Assembly: GCA_949825045.1 (NCBI GenBank)
Contig: OX463827.1
Span: 4,300,501 to 4,364,500 of the forward strand
Direction: 5' to 3'
DNA length: 64,000 nt
DNA from: Argyresthia goedartella
Taxonomy: Eukaryota > Arthropoda > Insecta > Lepidoptera > Argyresthiidae
Positions 42,721-53,109 of this stretch are shown piece after piece. The first letter of the stretch is position 1; every line of letters begins with the position of its first letter. The notes under the pieces were generated by a model, which did no database searches, had not been told where the DNA came from, and saw only the letters and a list, made by a program, of their open reading frames with translations. Both the position numbers and the translations under genes were made by a program.

Positions 42721-43085
42721 TATTCCCGGGGGGCAAAGATAAGCGTTCTGGGTGCTTTCATGTTAAATGTTAGTAGTTAATGTGGTGATTAAACAAGAAA
42801 GAAAATTACAAATCATGTTACAATATAGGAAATTATGTTAATGTTAGTACTTATGTAATTATGTAAAATATTTATTCATCACTAAACACTATTTTGCGAA
42901 ACACTGGGGATTTCCCATTGTCCATGTTGAAGTCATTCGCTGGTGCACTATGACGATGTTGATTGTAGTTGTGTTTAGCTGGGGCCTGGGCACATACTCG
43001 GAAATAGGCACGATTGATATCATATTTGATTGTTGCACTTGCGGCACTGGAATGACGTGGTACAGATCATACTGTTCTCTGCTGA
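42721..43085 (-). other. BEL 3' region: broken envelope end and untranslated sequence
   Basis: The minus strand just below 43086 continues envelope-like coding in a different frame for about 40 codons ('LYHVIPVP' is readable), then loses similarity; no membrane anchor was found before the LTR. Immediately upstream of the 3' LTR is 'ccccccgggaata', a weak candidate for a polypurine tract. Confidence 0.5.
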
Positions 43086-44965
43086 CTAGGGGGTTCTGAT
43101 TTCAAAGATGAAATAATCTTGTGTCATTCTTGCTCGAACTTTTAGAAGTTTGTAAAGCTTCGTAAAGTCTGTATGTATGTTTTCAATCGGTAATGTTACT
43201 TCGCTCGATAATAATCCAGTTATTATGTTTAATTGTTCTTGAAGTTGTTTTGGCGTCAATAAATGTAGGTTAAACTGTCCCTTAAATATGTCTGATATGG
43301 TATCCAGCATCATATTCTGTATTTCTCTTAAGATTTGTAGTATGTTTGTCGCTGCAATAGCTGTCAATGTAAAGTCTCTTTCTTTCTCTGCAATGTTAAT
43401 CTCCTTCAGAATATTTTTTGTTGCTGCGTCAAGACTGTTCAAATGTTTATTAATAATTTTATGTTGTTTTTCCATGATTTCCTCTGTTCGTTTTAGTAGA
43501 TTATGTTCCGACTCCAACACTGTCGTCTGATTAATCCATAATTTCTTTAGATGAGATTGATTTTTCTTAATAAGCGCTATGTCGCGTGAGTACTGTTCTG
43601 CGAAATGTTCGTCTAGTACCCCGAACAGGCTATTAGCAAGGTAACCGACACCGTTGATAAGACCTCTGCGGCGGCGGCGGCGGCGGCGGCGGCGGCGTCT
43701 CGCTTGCTCCGTGAAATGCTGAGTTGACAAAAGCTGGTCGTAGTACTCCAGCTCATTGAACTCATGTCTCAGTTGAGGTATGATCATGTTACACTTATTG
43801 TTTATTTCCAGACTGTTACACATATTTTCGAGATATTTTAAGACTTTTTCTGTTGTTTGTGTTCCGGCCCAGTATGGACTCATATCATAGTATGTCACGA
43901 GTGTCCATTGATCTCTTAGTAGTTGCATTTTTGCGAGCGGGTCGAAATAAAGCGACTGGTTGTTGTTGAGTTTTGTGACGTTGCATGTTGCGCTCGATCC
44001 CGATATGAATGAAGCAAAAAATATTATTGCTGTTACCACCGCGAATAGTTTGGAGAGCGGCTTGCGGCTACAGTTTGTTAGCTGACGGTTGTTGTTATTG
44101 CTGTTCTTTGCATTTTTCTCGCTGTCATCTTGTTTTTGTTCTTCGGATTGTATTGGGAGCAAGTTGAGCTTGACTACGGGGCGTTTGATATATCCAGTCT
44201 CTGTTTTCAATGTCACTATCCTCACGTAACCGTCTCTTCCTGGATGTATCTCAACCACTCTGCCCATTGCCCATTTTCCGACAGGCATGTTATCTTCTCG
44301 AATGGTCACTAAATCGCCTACTTGGATGTTTCTTTTTGGTTGTAACCACTTATTTCTCGCTGTTAGTTGTGTTAGATATTCGTCTTTCCATCTCTTCCAT
44401 ATTTGTTGTAAAATCTGAGTTGTTAGGAACCATCTTGTTCTCGCATCCTCTCTGGTTTCTATCACTGTTACACCTGCTCTCCCGGTTAAGAAGTGTGCGG
44501 GAGTTAAGAAATCCAAGTCGTCCGTATCTTCTGTCAGGGCGCACAAAGGCCGGGAGTTCAAGCAAGCTTCGAGTTGCGATAATATTGTTGAATATTCTTC
44601 AAATGTTAGGCGTTGTTGTCCGACTACACGTTTCAAGTGGTGTTTGAGGCTACGCACTGCTCTTTCCCAAATCCCTCCTGCGCTTGGCCAAGCGGGCGCA
44701 TTAAAATGCCATGTTATGTTCATGTTTTCCAAAACTCTTCGAAAATTGTCATCCAATGTTTGTTTCACTTGTTCATACTCTTCCTGTATTATTCTGTTAG
44801 CGCCGACAAAGTTAGTGCCACAATCACTGTACAGGTGGCCGGGGGCTCCTCTCCTGGCGGCCATCCTCCTCAATGCTGCTAGAAATGCTGAGCTGGTAAG
44901 GTCTGACACCAACTCCAGATGAATGGCTTTGGTCACCATACAAATGAACACGGCGATATAGCCTT
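43086..44965 (-). pseudogene. BEL integrase C-terminal half fused to an envelope-like (F-type) region
   Basis: On the minus strand this frame has the rest of the integrase catalytic core: 'HLYSDCGTNFVGA' (second Asp) and 'GGIWERAVRSLKHHL' (Glu), then 'WAMGRVVEIHPGRDGYVRIV', the usual BEL integrase tail. Without a stop it enters an Asn/Lys-rich linker, a hydrophobic stretch resembling a signal peptide (about 43990-44060), and an ectodomain. A run of 12 Arg (43664-43700) directly precedes 'GLINGVGYLANSLFGVLD', the place and form of the furin site plus fusion peptide in baculovirus F and errantivirus Env proteins. A helical region and 'IWINQTTVLES'-like glycosylation motifs follow. The frame ends at 43086 through a frameshift; the anchor is missing. 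It is not a functional envelope. Confidence 0.8.
43664..43700 (-). repeat. (CGC)n trinucleotide run encoding poly-Arg
   Basis: An uninterrupted 'gcg' repeat on the plus strand within the envelope-like frame, giving 12 consecutive Arg codons at the expected proteolytic cleavage site. Trinucleotide slippage has probably lengthened a natural short basic site. Confidence 0.85.
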
Positions 44966-47900
44966 TCAGTGACCTTTGCGTTTCTTGTTCTGTTCGCCTT
45001 TATCTCCACAAACCCGGTGTAGTCGACCCCACATTGGTAGAAGGGTTGTGCAGGCTCTACCCGAGCTGCGGGTAAATCTCCCATTATTTGGTTTTGTTTG
45101 CTCGGATTGTTTTTTCTGCAAGTCACGCAGTTACGCAACTGTTTCTTCACTGCGTTGTTTCCTCCAGGGATCCAGAACTGCTGCCTGAGATTCGCCGAAG
45201 TCAGGCGTGGACCTCCGTGGAATGTTAGTTGATGAGCTTCATCTATCAAAAGCTCTGCCAGTCGACTCCCTCGTGGTATGATTTTTGGGTGTCTCCTTTC
45301 CTTGTTTATGTTCGCGTTCTCCAACCTCCCACCAACTCGTAAAACTCCTAATTCGTCAATGAACGGATTCAAACTCAAAATTTTACTTTTCGCCTCTATT
45401 TGTTTATGTTTTCGCAATCGTTCGATTTCCGCTCCATACTCTGCATGTTGCACGTATTTTACGATCAGCGTTTTTGCGGCGGCCAACTCGTGTAACGTGA
45501 GATAGCTTGGCAATTTGTTACGTTTACTCGGTGCAGCTGTCCTTAGTAGCCAAGCTACAATACGTGTTATTTTATTGAATGAGCTATGATTGTTTAAAAG
45601 ATCGTCGATCAAATGTTTCTCTCGTTCCATAACGACTGTTGATTGTTTTTTGCACATTTCCTGTTCTGTTGTGTAATTCTCCGGCTCGGTATTTTCTTTC
45701 TCAAATGTTGACAGCCAAGAAGGCCCATTTTTCCACAATGTGTTGTCTTTTAGCTGTATAGGGTATTGACCCCGACTCGCTGTGTCAGCAGGGTTTTCTT
45801 TCGTGTTCACATACCTCCAACTTTGACCCGGTATGACTTCTGTTGTTTTTTGAACTCGATTCGCCACATATGGTTTCCATCGGCTCGGCTCTCCTTGTAA
45901 CCAACCTAATGTCACCATCGAGTCCGTCCATCCATAGATCTCAAGTTTATGTTGATGTAATGCTTCTGCAATTTTTCTCATTAGTTTTGCCAGTAAATAG
46001 GCTCCGTTAAGCTCCATTCTAGGAAGTGTTGATGCTTTTTTGTGTGGAACCAGTTTTGTTTTGGCTGACACCAGAACCACTGTTTGTTTGTTGATAATCT
46101 TAGCATAAACCACACAGGCGAATGCGACTAAGGACGAATCGCAAAAGCCGTGAAGCTCTATTATATCTCCCCTTCTGCTTCCAATCCATCTGGGAATTTC
46201 GATTTCGTTAATGAGGTTAAGTTCCGCCTTTAACCTTGCCCATTCCTTCTGAATGTTTTCCGATACTTCGTCGTCCCACTTAATGGTTTCACTCCATAGT
46301 TGTTGGAATAAAAGTTTTAGTTTTGTTGTAATGGGGGCCAGCCATCCCATTGGATCAAACAGTTTCGATATCTCGGACAACAAGCTTCTTTTTGTATGTT
46401 TCCCTCTCTGTTCTGGAATGCTGTATTGAAACGTGAAAGTATCTTTATCTGAGTTCCAGCATAATCCCAATGTTTTACTAATGTTGTCTGTTTTAAAATT
46501 GAAAATTGTGTCTTCTGTCCGGTTACGTTCCTCTTTGATATCTGCCAGTAGTTGCGGTTCACTTGCGGACCACTTCCTGAGATTAAATCCGCCTGATTTC
46601 ATCAATAAGTCCAACTCTCTTATCAGTTTCTTTCCTTCTTCAATCGTATCTGATCCATGCAGCAAATCGTCCATGTAGAATGCTGATTCTGCAACTTTGG
46701 CTGCTTCAGGATATTGCTCTCGTGAGTCCGCTGCCAATCTTTTCAGAGTCATCATTGCTAAGAACGGCGCGGCGCGTGTTCCGTACGTGACTGTTGATAG
46801 ACTAAATATTTGTATGGGTTGTTCTAAGTCTGATCTCCAAATAATTTTCTGGTATCTTTGGTCTTCTTCATTTATTAGTATCATGCGAAACATCTTCTCT
46901 ATGTCTGCCGTGTAAACATATTGGTATTGTCTCCATCTGAGCAAAAGTGTTTGTAGGTCAACCTGTAAATTCGGTCCTGTATACATTAAGTCATTAAGAC
47001 TACATCCTGTAGATGTTTTGTTTGATGCGTTGAATACAACTCTATATTGCGTTGTCAGCGAGTCGATTCGCTCGACCCCGTGGTGCGGAATGTAGTACTC
47101 AGGTGTCTCATTGCTATTTGTCGGTTTCATATGATTTAAGGCTCCGTACTCCTCCATAAATGTTTTATAATCCGTCGCTAATTTACTTTGTTTCTGAAAC
47201 TTTTTCTCCAAATTTTTAAATTGTGCTAAGGCAGTCTGTTTAGACGACCCTAGTTTTGTCTCGATGTCTTCTTTGAGTGGTAATCGTACTTCATATCTCC
47301 CATTTTCTTTTCTGGTAGTTGTTTCGTTGTAGTATGTTATGCAATGTTGCTCTTCTACTGATAAGTTTGACTGTTCATTGATCTCCTCCAACTCCCAAAA
47401 CCTTTTAATCTCATCTAAATCTTGCCTCACTATGTTGCATTTGTATGTCTTGGCGTTTCCACACAGTAACCAACCAAGATGTGATTGTTGTACGAGCGGC
47501 TGACGTGAGTCATTCTCCTTAATCATTCCGCTGAGTATAATTTGTGAATATATTTCTGCTCCAAGTAACACGTCAACTGGGCGGCAAATGTAAAATTCCG
47601 GGTCGGCTAATGAAATATTTTTGATTGATGTCCATTCCGGCTTTGCAAATGTTTTGTTAGGTAAGTTACCGACCAGATTGTTCATTATGATGACGTCTGT
47701 GTTAAAAGTGTAATCGTTATGTATAGATTTGCATTCTATGTGCATCATTCCCTTTCCATTTGTCTCTTTCTCTCCAATACCACAAACTGATCCCTTGCAG
47801 TTGACACGTTTAATTTTTAATAACTGGGCTGTTTTCTCCGTAATGATAGAAATTTGTGACCCTTGGTCCACCAGCGCTCTCAGGAGATGATAAGTACCAT

Positions 47901-49497
47901 CGCTTCCCTTCACTTTTATCATGACGGTTGACAACAAGACCTCCGCTGTCATGTTTAAATCACTTTGTTTCGACACGTGTGAGTTGTTATTGCAGTTCAG
48001 TGCATCGTGAATTATTGTGTTGTGTCTCTTGTTACATTTGCGGCATGTTTTTGATGATTTACATTCGTTGCCATTGTGGCTGAATAAACAGTTGATGCAA
48101 ACTTGAAGTTCTCGTACTTTTTTTAGTTTTCTATCATTTTGTAATTCTAGGAAGTATTTGCAGTTATACAGGCCATGTTCGTTGTTGCATAGTGGGCATT
48201 TTATTGTCGTCACGTTGAATGTTGATTTTGTTACTGGCGGTCTTTCTTTATTGTTCGAAATATTTGTTCGAGTATTATTTGAAGATGATGAACTTGGCTG
48301 ATAATGATGATTGTAAGATGCTCTTTGCTGATTGTTCTCTCCTTTTCGTCGACTTGTTTCCATAGCGGTGAATTTTCCCTCCAGAAAATCAATAAAATCG
48401 CTCAATTTTGGTAGCTCGCGGCGATCTTTTAAAGAGTCTATGTACTCTGAGTGGCTTTCGCTATCCAATTTCAAATCCAATATATGTACAATTAGTGGGT
48501 CCCATGTTGTTATGTCTACTCCTAAGTTCTTGATCGCATTGAGTGTTTCTTGGGCCACATCGTGCATCCTCTTGATCTGTTCTAGGGACTGGTGTTTCAT
48601 GTTTGGTATTTCTAATAGTGTGTTGATATACGTTGTGAAAATAAGGCGTTTGTTGTTGTACCTATGGTTCAGAATGTCCCAGCACACGGTATAGTTGTCA
48701 GAGCTAATATTGAGGTGCTGTATCAGACGCTCAGCTTCTCCACGTACCTTCCCTTTCAGAAACTGCATCTTTTGTGCGTTATACAACGAAGCATTCTTGT
48801 GAATAGTTTCAGTAAAGAGGTCTTTAAAAGACATCCACTGGTTGTAATTTCCATGATATACCGGTACCTCCATTTTAGGGGTTGTTTTGTCTCTGTGGGT
48901 TTCTGACCACATTTTTGAATTAAGGTTCTTTTTCAGTTTATTATACTGCTTCTCGTTGTTGTTAAATAATGCCTCGAACTGTTCATTATCCTCTTCATTA
49001 AGCAAACCTTCTAGTTCCCAATGCAATGAGTCGATTGTCGACCAACGCGTTTCCAAAGTCTTCAGAGCATCTTCAAACTCCCATTTCTCTGTTATCGCCT
49101 CTACATCTATGTTCGATATTGTTCGCTGAAAAGCCTTGTAGTTAGCCGCCTGCTTACGTAGCTTGTCGTCTAATTTTTTGTCAATGTTGGTGATCTCCTT
49201 CGACGTTCCAGATGTTTGTTGTTGTAGCTTCACATATTTCTCCAAATAGGCTAATGTTTCATAGTAAAATATTTTTGTTGTCTCGTAATGTTCTCCCTTG
49301 AAATAATCGTGCGATTTATCTTCATACTGACAAAGGATGAGATGATTCGCGTGAAATTCACGAAACAGCTCCGTCAGTTTCTCAATCCTTTTACTTGCTA
49401 TGGTTGGCTTTCTCTCAGTTTTTTCTTTTTTGAAGTTGACCAGCAATTTCTCCATGGCTGCCGTCGTCTCCACTTGTTTGCTCATTAATTCCTCCAT
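44966..49497 (-). pseudogene. BEL gag-protease-reverse transcriptase-RNaseH-integrase (single frameshift)
   Basis: One frame of about 1,510 codons from ATG 49497 ('MEELMSKQVETTAAMEKLL'). Gag with coiled-coil and BEL-type capsid region (residues 1-420), Cys/His clusters ('CPLCNNEHGLYNC', about 432; 'CRKCNKRHNTIIHDALNC', about 490), retroviral-type aspartic protease 'ALVDQGSQISII' (about 542), reverse transcriptase with 'YMDD' (about 941), RNaseH 'ELHGFCDSS' (about 1117), integrase His/Cys finger ('EAHQLTFHGG', 'CVTCRKN', 1420-1457) and first catalytic Asp in 'GVDYTGF' (about 1490). Near 44966 ('aaggtcactgaaagg') one base is gained, moving the rest of integrase to the next frame. An assembly error is an alternative explanation. 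Confidence 0.9.
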
Positions 49498-49736
49498 TGT
49501 TGGTTGTTAATGTTTTCTGTCGCTCTTGGAATGTTAAGATAATTGTTGTTGTTTAATGTTAATGTTCTCCGACTCTCTCGAAATGTTTAGATGTTTGTTG
49601 TTCGGCACTCACTCCTTTTTTGCTGATTACCCGGCGAGCTTCACACGTGAAGTTTGCCCTTCTCAATCCAACTGGTGGAACCCGCTTCTGGGAAGCCAGT
49701 GAACCGATTGCAATCACGCACGAAGTCCAACCGAGT
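49498..49736 (-). other. BEL 5' leader
   Basis: About 240 bases between the primer site and the gag ATG. It would contain the packaging signal; none can be identified by eye. The 77-codon frame at 49559-49792 runs into the LTR and is not a gene. Confidence 0.6.
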
Positions 49737-49750
49737 GGCTCGAAGGACCA
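49737..49750 (-). promoter_or_regulatory. BEL primer binding site, tRNA-Tyr type
   Basis: Minus strand 'tggtccttcgagcc', one base inside the 5' LTR. It is complementary to the 3' end of eukaryotic tRNA-Tyr (which ends ...ggctcgaaggaCCA) over 14 bases. Confidence 0.75.
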
Positions 49751-49751
49751 A

Positions 49752-49962
49752 TGTCTGGGTTGATGACTTGTTGGGGTTGTTGATTGATACACAATGTTAG
49801 CTTGAACACTGAAGTGACTTTAATTCACGAATAGTTAATGAGGAAATGTTGAAATGTTATGAATGCACCCGTCACGCGCGGATCCGTAAAATGCACTGAA
49901 AATAAGTAATCGCGAGTGGCCGACTATACAGGCGTCAGCAAAAGGTGTTCGGTTCCCGAACA
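49752..49962 (-). repeat. BEL 5' LTR
   Basis: 211 bases, the same as the 3' LTR except for 'gatgacttg' against 'gatgccttg' and an extra 'aat' in 'gttaatgagg'. Should hold the pol II promoter. Confidence 0.93.
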
Positions 49963-50099
49963 TCTACATATTGGATTACATATAAATCAGTTAGTAAGGA
50001 ACTACTTGGGTACTAATACGTGGTGGCAGAAGGCAAATTTGTTCAGACTTGATCAAACATTCATTTGACTTGTTTTGGATTGGATTGAAAAATAAAGTT

Positions 50100-50640
50100 A
50101 TTAAACATATACATAATGGGAAAATTGGATTTAAAAAGAAAGTTATTAAACATATAAATAGTCATACTGATTTTGGGTCGAAAGATAAATTAATTTAATG
50201 GAAACAATTACTATGTACACTCAGGTATTCATACTTTTCCTATGAATAATTCACCAAGTTAAAAACTTTCAAAAACCGACTGAAGATCAAGCCCTGTTTC
50301 TTCCACCCTGGTCAGGATTTGAATGTTGTCTATATACACCATAACTCACTAATCACCAAGCTAAAAACTTAAAAAAAAAACAAGTTCTATTTCTTCCTCC
50401 CCAAAATACAAGAAAACAAGGCTACGAAATCAGTCTCTCTGACAGTCAAGTCCACACGTTTATACGAATATACGGTACTTATGGTCATAATTCATCTTAT
50501 GATAATTACCTTAAATACCACTGATAAGTCACAGTAAAGCAATAATACGCAATTTCATTTACCTGGATGACATTATAATTCCATTATTTTTGCTTTAGAA
50601 AAAATCTACTGGACCGATTTCTAATAATAAAAAAAGAACC
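50100..50640. other. AT-rich intergenic
   Basis: Apart from the partial arm repeat at 50115-50155, nothing is recognised. Confidence 0.5.
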
Positions 50641-51169
50641 AAACTGTCTTAAACAGTTTCTTCCTTATTTCTAGTGCATCAAATCCTGCGAAACCAATGG
50701 TACTATTTACATAGTCACTTAGAAAGTCAGAATGAGGGTTTAGGAATGCAGTCACTGTTTTATCAAGTTTATCCAGTTTACATTTTGGAAGTGATTCAAT
50801 ATCGTTTCGTAGGTTTCTCAGTTGCTGTTCGGAATCAGCTATCTCTGGAATTATTGAGCTTCTCGGATCTAAGAATTTCCCAAAAAGTTCTGCTTTTTTG
50901 ATGCAGCAGTAGTGTTCTTTTTAAGAAACTTTAGTTAGATTTTCTGAGCTTCTCCTTAGTGCCCCTGTAGTCTTTTCCCTGTCACTCTTATCTAAGTACT
51001 CATCAAGTTCCTCTCTCTCTACCCTTTCTATTTCTTTATTTTTATCTTTATCTTCTCTGTCCAGTTCCCTCTCTTTCTTATTTTTTGCTTCTCTCCGAAA
51101 CTTCTCTGCTATTCGCTGCCTTACTTTTTTTGGGTCTCTCTCCTCCTTTCTCCTTTTGTCAAAGCCCAA
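50641..51169 (-). pseudogene. Charged coding relic of unknown identity
   Basis: A single minus-strand frame runs from 51169 to about 50650 with one stop (TAA 50921-50923). Upstream part: an extremely charged helix ('KVRQRIAEKFRREAKNKKER', 'REDKDKNKEIERVEREELDE'), likely a coiled coil. Downstream part: about 100 codons with normal composition ('AELFGKFLDPRSS', 'LRNLRNDIESLPKCKLDKL', 'AFLNPHSDFLSDYVNSTIGF'). The long stop-free stretch either side of one stop in AT-rich DNA suggests true former coding sequence. I do not recognise it; it may be a retroelement gag/ORF1 or a processed pseudogene. Confidence 0.4.
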
Positions 51170-51742
51170 GATTTATAATTGACAAAAAAAATGGGATATC
51201 GGTCGAATTCGAAATCTTCTCTTTTTTGAAGTCTGTTAAAAATACTTTTATTCTGAAAGAAAACTCTGCTTCCCCAAAACCAACTTTAGGCTTAGACATT
51301 AAGAACGTTGCAGCATCACGATGCAGCAACATGTTGGGAGACATTTTGAGCCTAGTGTATCTTAACGACCAAATGCAAGTAGCCCTCGCGCACCAAGGGT
51401 TCCGCATAAATCGCCATTTTTTTAAGGAACCGCAAATTTACCGTTTTTAGACTATGTCCTCTACCTGTGACATTAATCCTAGCTTCGTGCGAAATTTCAT
51501 GATTCTAGGTCAACGGAGAGTATCCTACAAAATTTCCTTGCGAGTATCAAGCAAGTTCAACAATTTTGATTGCATTGAGTTTTATTTTTTAACGACTTCA
51601 AGAAACTACAGACTTTTCCTCCGGGTGCCTAGCAGCGTCCATGGATGCCATTTTACCGCTTTAGGTTTTGAATTTTATTACCGTGGCATAAGGTTCAATA
51701 TCGCCATGCCTCATAAACAGGTTTAGGTGTTAACCGGTAATA
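51170..51742. repeat. Family G-like repeat, diverged
   Basis: 51385-51720 holds 'gcgcaccaagggttccgcat', 'ttcatgattctaggtcaacgg' and 'gagtatcaagcaagttcaac', corresponding to parts of the family G copy at 12836-13250 ('atttcatgattgtagatcaacgg', 'gagtacctatcaagcaaattc'). Open frames here have no domains. Confidence 0.5.
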
Positions 51743-51743
51743 G

Positions 51744-52237
51744 TAGTTTATGTGACTGCTGCATAATGGAGGGCATTAAAATTGGCAGGGCATTGTTATT
51801 ATCTACAGTAACAATATCATAATAATATCACTCGAGAGTTTTAATTTCTAATTATGTACAGTTAAATACACTAGTTTATCTACACACATATCATAAGCTC
51901 TCTTTGATGTGTTCAGGAACCGCATGTTTGACCGGCATTGTGGTTCTGCAATTGTTTAGCTTGTTCTTTAGTACCAACTTCACTCAGACGGGCGTCGGCG
52001 TTCGAAATTTGAATGTCAGTACCAACTCCAATGTAGTACAAACTAGGGACGGCACGCGGGTGGGCGTCGGCGTTCGAAATTTGAATGTCATTATATGTAG
52101 AAAAACTACACATTATGACCATTATGTGTAGTTTTCCAGATACGAAACGAGTTTTTACCAAGTAGTTTAACGTAATGCTGATCGTAACGTGCGGTTTTTG
52201 AACGCAGTAAAGAGGGTTTATGATACGTGTGTAGATG
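51744..52237 (+). mobile_element. MITE family A, copy 4
   Basis: From 'tagtttatgtgactgctgca' to 'gatacgtgtgtagatgaag'. Like copy 2 it has two GC-rich units each ending 'gttcgaaatttgaatgtca'. Central palindrome 'acacattatgaccattatgtgt' has one mismatch. Confidence 0.77.
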
Positions 52238-52261
52238 AAGTAATTTACATTAATTTCAAGT

Positions 52262-52545
52262 TTCACGCGTTCCTTAGAAAAAGGGTCTTGTCAGGCAGAC
52301 AGGCAGGCTGATATAAATTGTGTTATAACACCATCCTTCGTGCCAAACTTCATGATTATCAACGGAAAGTGCCTTATAGGTTTTGATTCCTAAAGTTTGC
52401 TTTTATCACGACTCAGACTACAGACTTGAATAACCGATATAAATTTTTAATTTATATCTCCACGAGTTCTTGAGAAAAGGGTCTTAGCAAGCGGAATACA
52501 AAGTGATGCTTTATCCTTTTTTCCTTTTAAGGCACGGAACCCTAA
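52262..52545 (+). repeat. Family G-like repeat, diverged
   Basis: 'cttcgtgccaaacttcatga', 'atcaacggaaagtgcctta' and the end 'ggcacggaaccctaaaaaa' place it with family G; '(caggcaga)n' at 52292-52308. Confidence 0.5.
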
Positions 52546-53109
52546 AAAAACTTGTAAAATATAGCTGTTTTCTTCATTGTGTTTTTCCTTTGACAATAAT
52601 GAAAACGATAAATAACACCAAAGGAGTGGTATTTAATTAAACCTGATTATTGCGATGTTAACTCGTTTATCCTGATCTATTTGTGATTAATACCTACATC
52701 TCCTTGCGTGTAATTAGAGGCATGCTTAGAAAAGTGGTAACCGCCATGTTTAAGGTTTGCTATAATAAATGTATCTTGTCACCTTGTCAAGCTGATAACT
52801 TACGAACCACTGCATCGATATTAATAAAACATAGCTAAGAACCATCGCTGAGAAGTCTTCTTCCACTTACAGGAAACCACATTAAAAGTAGTCCACCATT
52901 TTACAGCTAGAGTGCCACGGACAGACGCACAGAGGGACACACTTTTCGTCGTCGGGGGTTACAAAAAAACATAGTATCACGCCATACCCATATGAGATGG
53001 CAGAGGCAGGGTTGTGCCCACGTGTAGTAAGTTATGCAATACTCCATTTTGCGTGACATGAGGCTAGCTTATCGCCGCAGCTATCGACATATGAAGGTTT
53101 CCCCACGAA
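52546..53109. other. Intergenic
   Basis: AT-rich with a short 'ccacggacagacgcacagag' piece near 52916 typical of family G ends. No gene. Confidence 0.4.

Larger units (their letters stand above)
42513..49962 (-). mobile_element. BEL/Pao LTR retrotransposon with envelope-like region
   Basis: 7.45 kb between LTRs that differ, by eye, by one substitution and one 3-base indel, so it is a recent insertion. Flanks are TCTAT (42508-42512) and TCTAC (49963-49967), a 5-base target duplication with one mismatch. Order on the minus strand: 5' LTR, tRNA-Tyr-like primer site, leader, gag-protease-RT-RNaseH-integrase, envelope-like region, about 365 bases without an intact frame, 3' LTR. BEL elements with env (for example Drosophila roo) are known; I cannot say whether this family has been described. 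Confidence 0.92.
42446..50095. mobile_element. Hairpin MITE I, split by the BEL element
   Basis: Left arm 'aataactttctttttcaatccaatcc' type sequence (42456-42510, ending 'gatcaaatctat') is mirrored on the far side of the BEL element by 'gatcaaacattcatttgact' to 'ggattggattgaaaaataaa' (50051-50098). The arms are about 55 bases. A partial tandem copy of the right arm follows at 50115-50155. The element was a short hairpin before the BEL insertion. Confidence 0.65.

Noticed and set aside
42721..42740. 'cccggggggc' as a strong BEL polypurine tract
   Set aside because: On the element's coding strand this is mostly C; only 'gggaata' is purine-rich, so the tract is left as uncertain.
44210..44647. 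145-codon plus-strand open frame
   Set aside because: Antisense shadow of the BEL integrase region.
51904..52131. 75-codon open frame, similar frames at 1424 and 11948
   Set aside because: All read the same part of MITE A; their frame is not kept between copies because of the internal unit duplication.
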